DNA of 14,717 nt from CAWBRT01 sp049519595 (lineage in GTDB: Bacteria > Acidobacteriota > Terriglobia > Terriglobales > Acidobacteriaceae). The position numbers were made by a program, and so were the translations under genes. Under the pieces are notes generated by a model that was not told where the DNA came from, searched no databases, and saw nothing but the letters and a program-made list of their open reading frames with translations. The stretch is taken from NCBI GenBank assembly GCA_049519595.1, contig JBEKQP010000123.1, forward strand, positions 1 through 14,717. Direction: 5' to 3'. This document shows, one piece after another, positions 14,008 to 14,717 of this stretch (position 1 is its first letter; each line of letters opens with the position of its first letter).

Positions 14008-14717
14008 ATGAAAAACAAGTCTCTGATCGGCGCAGCAATATTGTTCACAATCGCCAGCGTTATGTGGTTATTGAATCAGCACTCGTCTGGTATGGTGGCT
14101 CCTCACCTTGTGCAGGTGATCCGCTGGGCGGGAATAGCCGCTCTTTGTTTGTACGGTATTGAAAAGCGCTCGGGAACCACCTGGATCTTCATCGCCATGC
14201 TGATCGGGGCCTGCATGGGCCATGACTGGCCTGGGGTTGGGCCGGGCTGCCGGACAGTAAGTTTGATCTTTCTCCGGTTGGTCAAGACCCTCATCGCGCC
14301 ACTGATATTCGCCATGGTGGTCCAAGGCATTGCGCAGCATTCAGACATCAAGAAAACTGGCCGTATGGGACTGAAGGCCATCATCTACTTCGAAATTATC
14401 AGCACCATCGCGATTATTATTGGCCTTATCGCAGTCCAAATCAGCAAGCCAGGGGTTGGCCTCCACCTTCCAGCGGAGGCATCTCAGGTCCAGGTAGCGA
14501 AGCTGACCGCGTCCAGCGCAATCCTGAACGTGTTTCCCGAGAACATAGGGAAGGCGGTTGCTGAAGGACAGACCTTGCAGATCCTGGTGTTCAGCCTGTT
14601 GTTCGGAATCGGCTTGGCGATGGCGCCTGAAGAGAAGCGGACGCTTCTCCTTAAGTTCTGCGACGGCCTTGCGGCCACGATGTTCAAGGTGACAAACATT
14701 GTGATGATGTTTGCTCC
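14008..14717 (+). CDS. DAACS-family dicarboxylate/amino acid:cation symporter (partial, runs off the window)
   Basis: This inner-membrane Na+ or H+ coupled carrier takes up C4-dicarboxylates, glutamate or aspartate (GltP/DctA type). 236 residues are visible before the window ends. Canonical TM1 begins only near residue 58 (WIFIAMLIGACMGHDWPG), followed by the family segment LIFLRLVKTLIAPLIFAMVVQGIA at 86-109 and HSDIKKTGRMGLKAIIYF. The LNVFPENIGKAVAEGQTLQILVFSLLFG block at 173-200 matches the TM4-5 region with its NxxxAxxxxxxLxxxxF pattern. Before residue 55 an additional 50 residues contain two more hydrophobic segments (about 5-21 and 36-50) not found in standard members. The ATG at 14008 is 7 nt after GAGGG, so the extension is likely translated. 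Substrate specificity determinants lie beyond the window. Confidence 0.93.
   Translation, partial: MKNKSLIGAAILFTIASVMWLLNQHSSGMVAPHLVQVIRWAGIAALCLYGIEKRSGTTWIFIAMLIGACMGHDWPGVGPGCRTVSLIFLRLVKTLIAPLIFAMVVQGIAQHSDIKKTGRMGLKAIIYFEIISTIAIIIGLIAVQISKPGVGLHLPAEASQVQVAKLTASSAILNVFPENIGKAVAEGQTLQILVFSLLFGIGLAMAPEEKRTLLLKFCDGLAATMFKVTNIVMMFA

Noticed and set aside
1..14717. tRNA, rRNA, prophage or insertion sequence
   Set aside because: No cloverleaf-like segment with the T-loop consensus, no rRNA sequence, and no transposase, integrase or phage structural gene was seen on either strand.

Overview
The window looks like chromosomal DNA of a soil-type bacterium, most likely an acidobacterium (Terriglobia). 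This rests on the GC-rich coding style, the gene complement (FolD, M3 oligoendopeptidase F, a SelT/W-like Rdx protein, DUF255 and YeeE/YedE relatives, a DUF3870 protein) and an intergenic repeat of the 'GAAGGATCTGC' kind. No rRNA or marker gene is present, so the placement is inference. I saw no rRNA, tRNA, CRISPR array, transposase or integrase.

Layout. 38-982 (-) is folD. 1285-1530 (+) is a small orphan gene with a strong ribosome binding site and its own terminator-like hairpin. 1805-2691 (+) is a broken fumarylacetoacetate hydrolase-family gene with a twin-arginine signal; about 50 codons, including the metal-binding Glu pair, are missing. 2771-3364 (+) is an unknown membrane protein. 3447-5773 (-) is a translationally coupled pair, a DHDPS/NAL-family aldolase with an unusual active site followed by an ACS-type MFS transporter, which reads as an uptake-plus-cleavage module for an organic or sugar acid. 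5774-6401 is non-coding and holds a dispersed-repeat-like hairpin element. 6402-7205 (+) is a ModA-like periplasmic binding protein without its ABC partners, and 7291-7584 (+) is a CxxC Rdx protein.

From 7643 to 10165 lie small membrane proteins on the minus strand (a four-helix unknown, a DoxX-like protein, an EamA/DMT transporter). Among them are two head-to-head 5' stubs: a secreted DUF255 thioredoxin cut off just after WCHWCH (8601-8834, -) and a cytochrome P450 cut off after about 53 residues (8978-9235, +). 10293-12137 (-) is a complete pepF. 12475-12819 (-) is an N-terminal portion of a YeeE/YedE transporter. 13426-13776 (+) is a DUF3870 gene closed by a strong rho-independent terminator. 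14008 to the window end (+) is the start of a DAACS dicarboxylate/amino-acid symporter with an extra N-terminal hydrophobic region.

The most notable theme is gene erosion: four recognisable genes (FAH family, DUF255, P450, YeeE/YedE) are broken or shortened between intact housekeeping and transport genes, with no visible mobile element to explain it. I found no convincing multi-gene novel defence or biosynthetic system. The best candidates for new biochemistry are the coupled aldolase-transporter pair and the unknown membrane protein at 2771-3364.
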